7,272 bases of DNA. Origin: Gammaproteobacteria bacterium (GTDB taxonomy: Bacteria; Pseudomonadota; Gammaproteobacteria; Eutrophobiales; Eutrophobiaceae). The notes below the pieces were generated by a model. That model had not been told where the DNA came from. It was given only the letters and a program-made list of their open reading frames with translations, and searched no databases. Positions 6,463-7,272 of this stretch are shown here, piece by piece. The DNA lies in the NCBI GenBank assembly GCA_012270695.1, contig JAAXHV010000184.1:1-7272 (forward strand), given 5' to 3'. Made by a program: the position numbers and the translations under genes. The number at the start of each line of letters is the position of its first letter. Position 1 is the first letter of the stretch.

Positions 6463-7272
6463 TCACGCCTTTCTGAAGCGCCAACCGTACATCGTGCGCC
6501 CGTAAAAGTTGAACCACTTTCTCGCTTCGGAGTCCTGAAAAGGATAGTCCGCCCCGAGTTGTCTCGCGGTAACTAGGCCGGTCACGAAGCACGTCTCCTG
6601 GCTGTTGATCAGGGTATGGGCGCCACAGTGCCACGTTCGTCTCCTGCCCTGGACGAAGCGAAAAATATGGATTAGAAGGGCCACGTGGCGCACGTCGTGC
6701 ACGATGTGCTGAAACCACCACTTTTTGACGATCTTGCCTTCGTCGATACGACTGATCGGATTATAGGTCACCAGGCATGGCTTGTCCGATTGCTTCGCCC
6801 AGGGCTGCTGATTGTGCATGATGTAGGTGATTTCGTAGTTGTCAGGTCTGACACCGTACTGTTCGATATGGTTGCTCCGGGTGGCGAGTGGTTTGACAGC
6901 GTTGTCCGGAAGGACCGAGGAATCCGAATGCACGACCGTATGATTGTGCAGTTCACTCTCGTAACGGATCGAAGAGAGCAGAAAGCTCTCCAGCAAGGTC
7001 GGTTTATCCAGCATCATCAGCGTTTGATTCGCGTTGCATGCAAAAACCGCGTCATCGAACGTCTCCGTCATTCCGTTTTCGTCCTCGATGACGACATCGG
7101 ATGAGCGGCGATGCACTTTTCGAACCGGCCGGTCGAGGTATATCTTGTCCTGAAAATCAGCCGACATTGTTTCATAGATACGTCGCGTGCCCCGGCCCCA
7201 GGTTTTCATCGGCGTTGCAGTTTCAATATCGAAGAACTCCAGGTAACGGGAAAACAGTGACGCGGGCATATC
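6463..7272 (-). CDS. FAD-dependent amine-oxidase-like oxidoreductase, 5'-truncated by window edge
   Basis: C-terminal 270 codons or so of a predicted NAD/FAD-binding oxidoreductase of the flavin amine oxidase superfamily (COG2907-like). The frame is open to base 7272, so the Met at 7269 is probably internal, and the N-terminal GxGxxG dinucleotide-binding motif would lie off the window. Seen here are the substrate-domain segment TWGRGTRRIYETM, the FAD-domain stretch TFDDAVFACNANQTLMML, the VTYNPISRID segment, and the C-terminal FAD-contacting region QGRRRTWHCGAHTLINSQE followed by GLVTARQLGADYPF. Relatives often have Trp where this one has His in CGAH. The substrate is unknown; relatives are often found near cyclopropane-fatty-acid or lipid-modification genes, but none is visible here. 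It converges on the receptor gene with a 32-bp gap in which no terminator was found. Confidence 0.82.
   Translation of the reverse strand, partial: DMPASLFSRYLEFFDIETATPMKTWGRGTRRIYETMSADFQDKIYLDRPVRKVHRRSSDVVIEDENGMTETFDDAVFACNANQTLMMLDKPTLLESFLLSSIRYESELHNHTVVHSDSSVLPDNAVKPLATRSNHIEQYGVRPDNYEITYIMHNQQPWAKQSDKPCLVTYNPISRIDEGKIVKKWWFQHIVHDVRHVALLIHIFRFVQGRRRTWHCGAHTLINSQETCFVTGLVTARQLGADYPFQDSEARKWFNFYGRTMYGWRFRKA

Overview
The window reads as chromosomal DNA from a methylotrophic proteobacterium, most likely a gammaproteobacterium and possibly uncultured. The main evidence is a mtdA/fchA pair, the tetrahydrofolate C1 interconversion enzymes of methylotrophs. A two-component system of the MoxY/MoxX type lies beside it. 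The assignment rests on recognising protein families by eye; no search was run.

Layout. 1-1335 (+): the 3' part of a sensor histidine kinase with a LapD/MoxY-like periplasmic region, HAMP, HisKA_3 and HATPase_c. Its 5' end is off the window. 1359-2009 (+): its partner NarL-type response regulator, 23 bp downstream. 2010-2100: a short convergent spacer with a terminator-like hairpin. 2101-2724 (-): fchA, methenyl-H4F cyclohydrolase. 2725-2807: an 83-bp divergent promoter region. 2808-3665 (+): mtdA, methylene-H4F/H4MPT dehydrogenase. 3666-3883: a 218-bp spacer with three inverted repeats, one of them a likely terminator. 3884-6430 (+): a TonB-dependent outer-membrane receptor carrying a 66-residue, almost pure Asp tract in a probable surface loop. 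6463-7272 (-): the C-terminal part of an FAD-dependent amine-oxidase-like flavoprotein, convergent with the receptor and cut by the right edge.

How the genes may work together. MtdA and FchA together interconvert methylene-, methenyl- and formyl-H4F, the branch point between serine-cycle assimilation and formate. MoxYX-type systems are known to control methanol or formaldehyde oxidation, so the kinase-regulator pair may regulate C1 genes, but no regulator site was identified. The receptor sits immediately downstream of mtdA in the same direction, behind its own probable terminator. Methylotrophs need calcium or lanthanides for their PQQ alcohol dehydrogenases. A surface loop with seven Asp blocks ending in Asn-Gly is therefore a notable candidate for cation capture (inference only).

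The most unusual feature is the DDDDDDNGH tandem repeat inside the receptor (4874-5071). It is encoded by nearly identical 27-bp units that can change copy number without changing frame.
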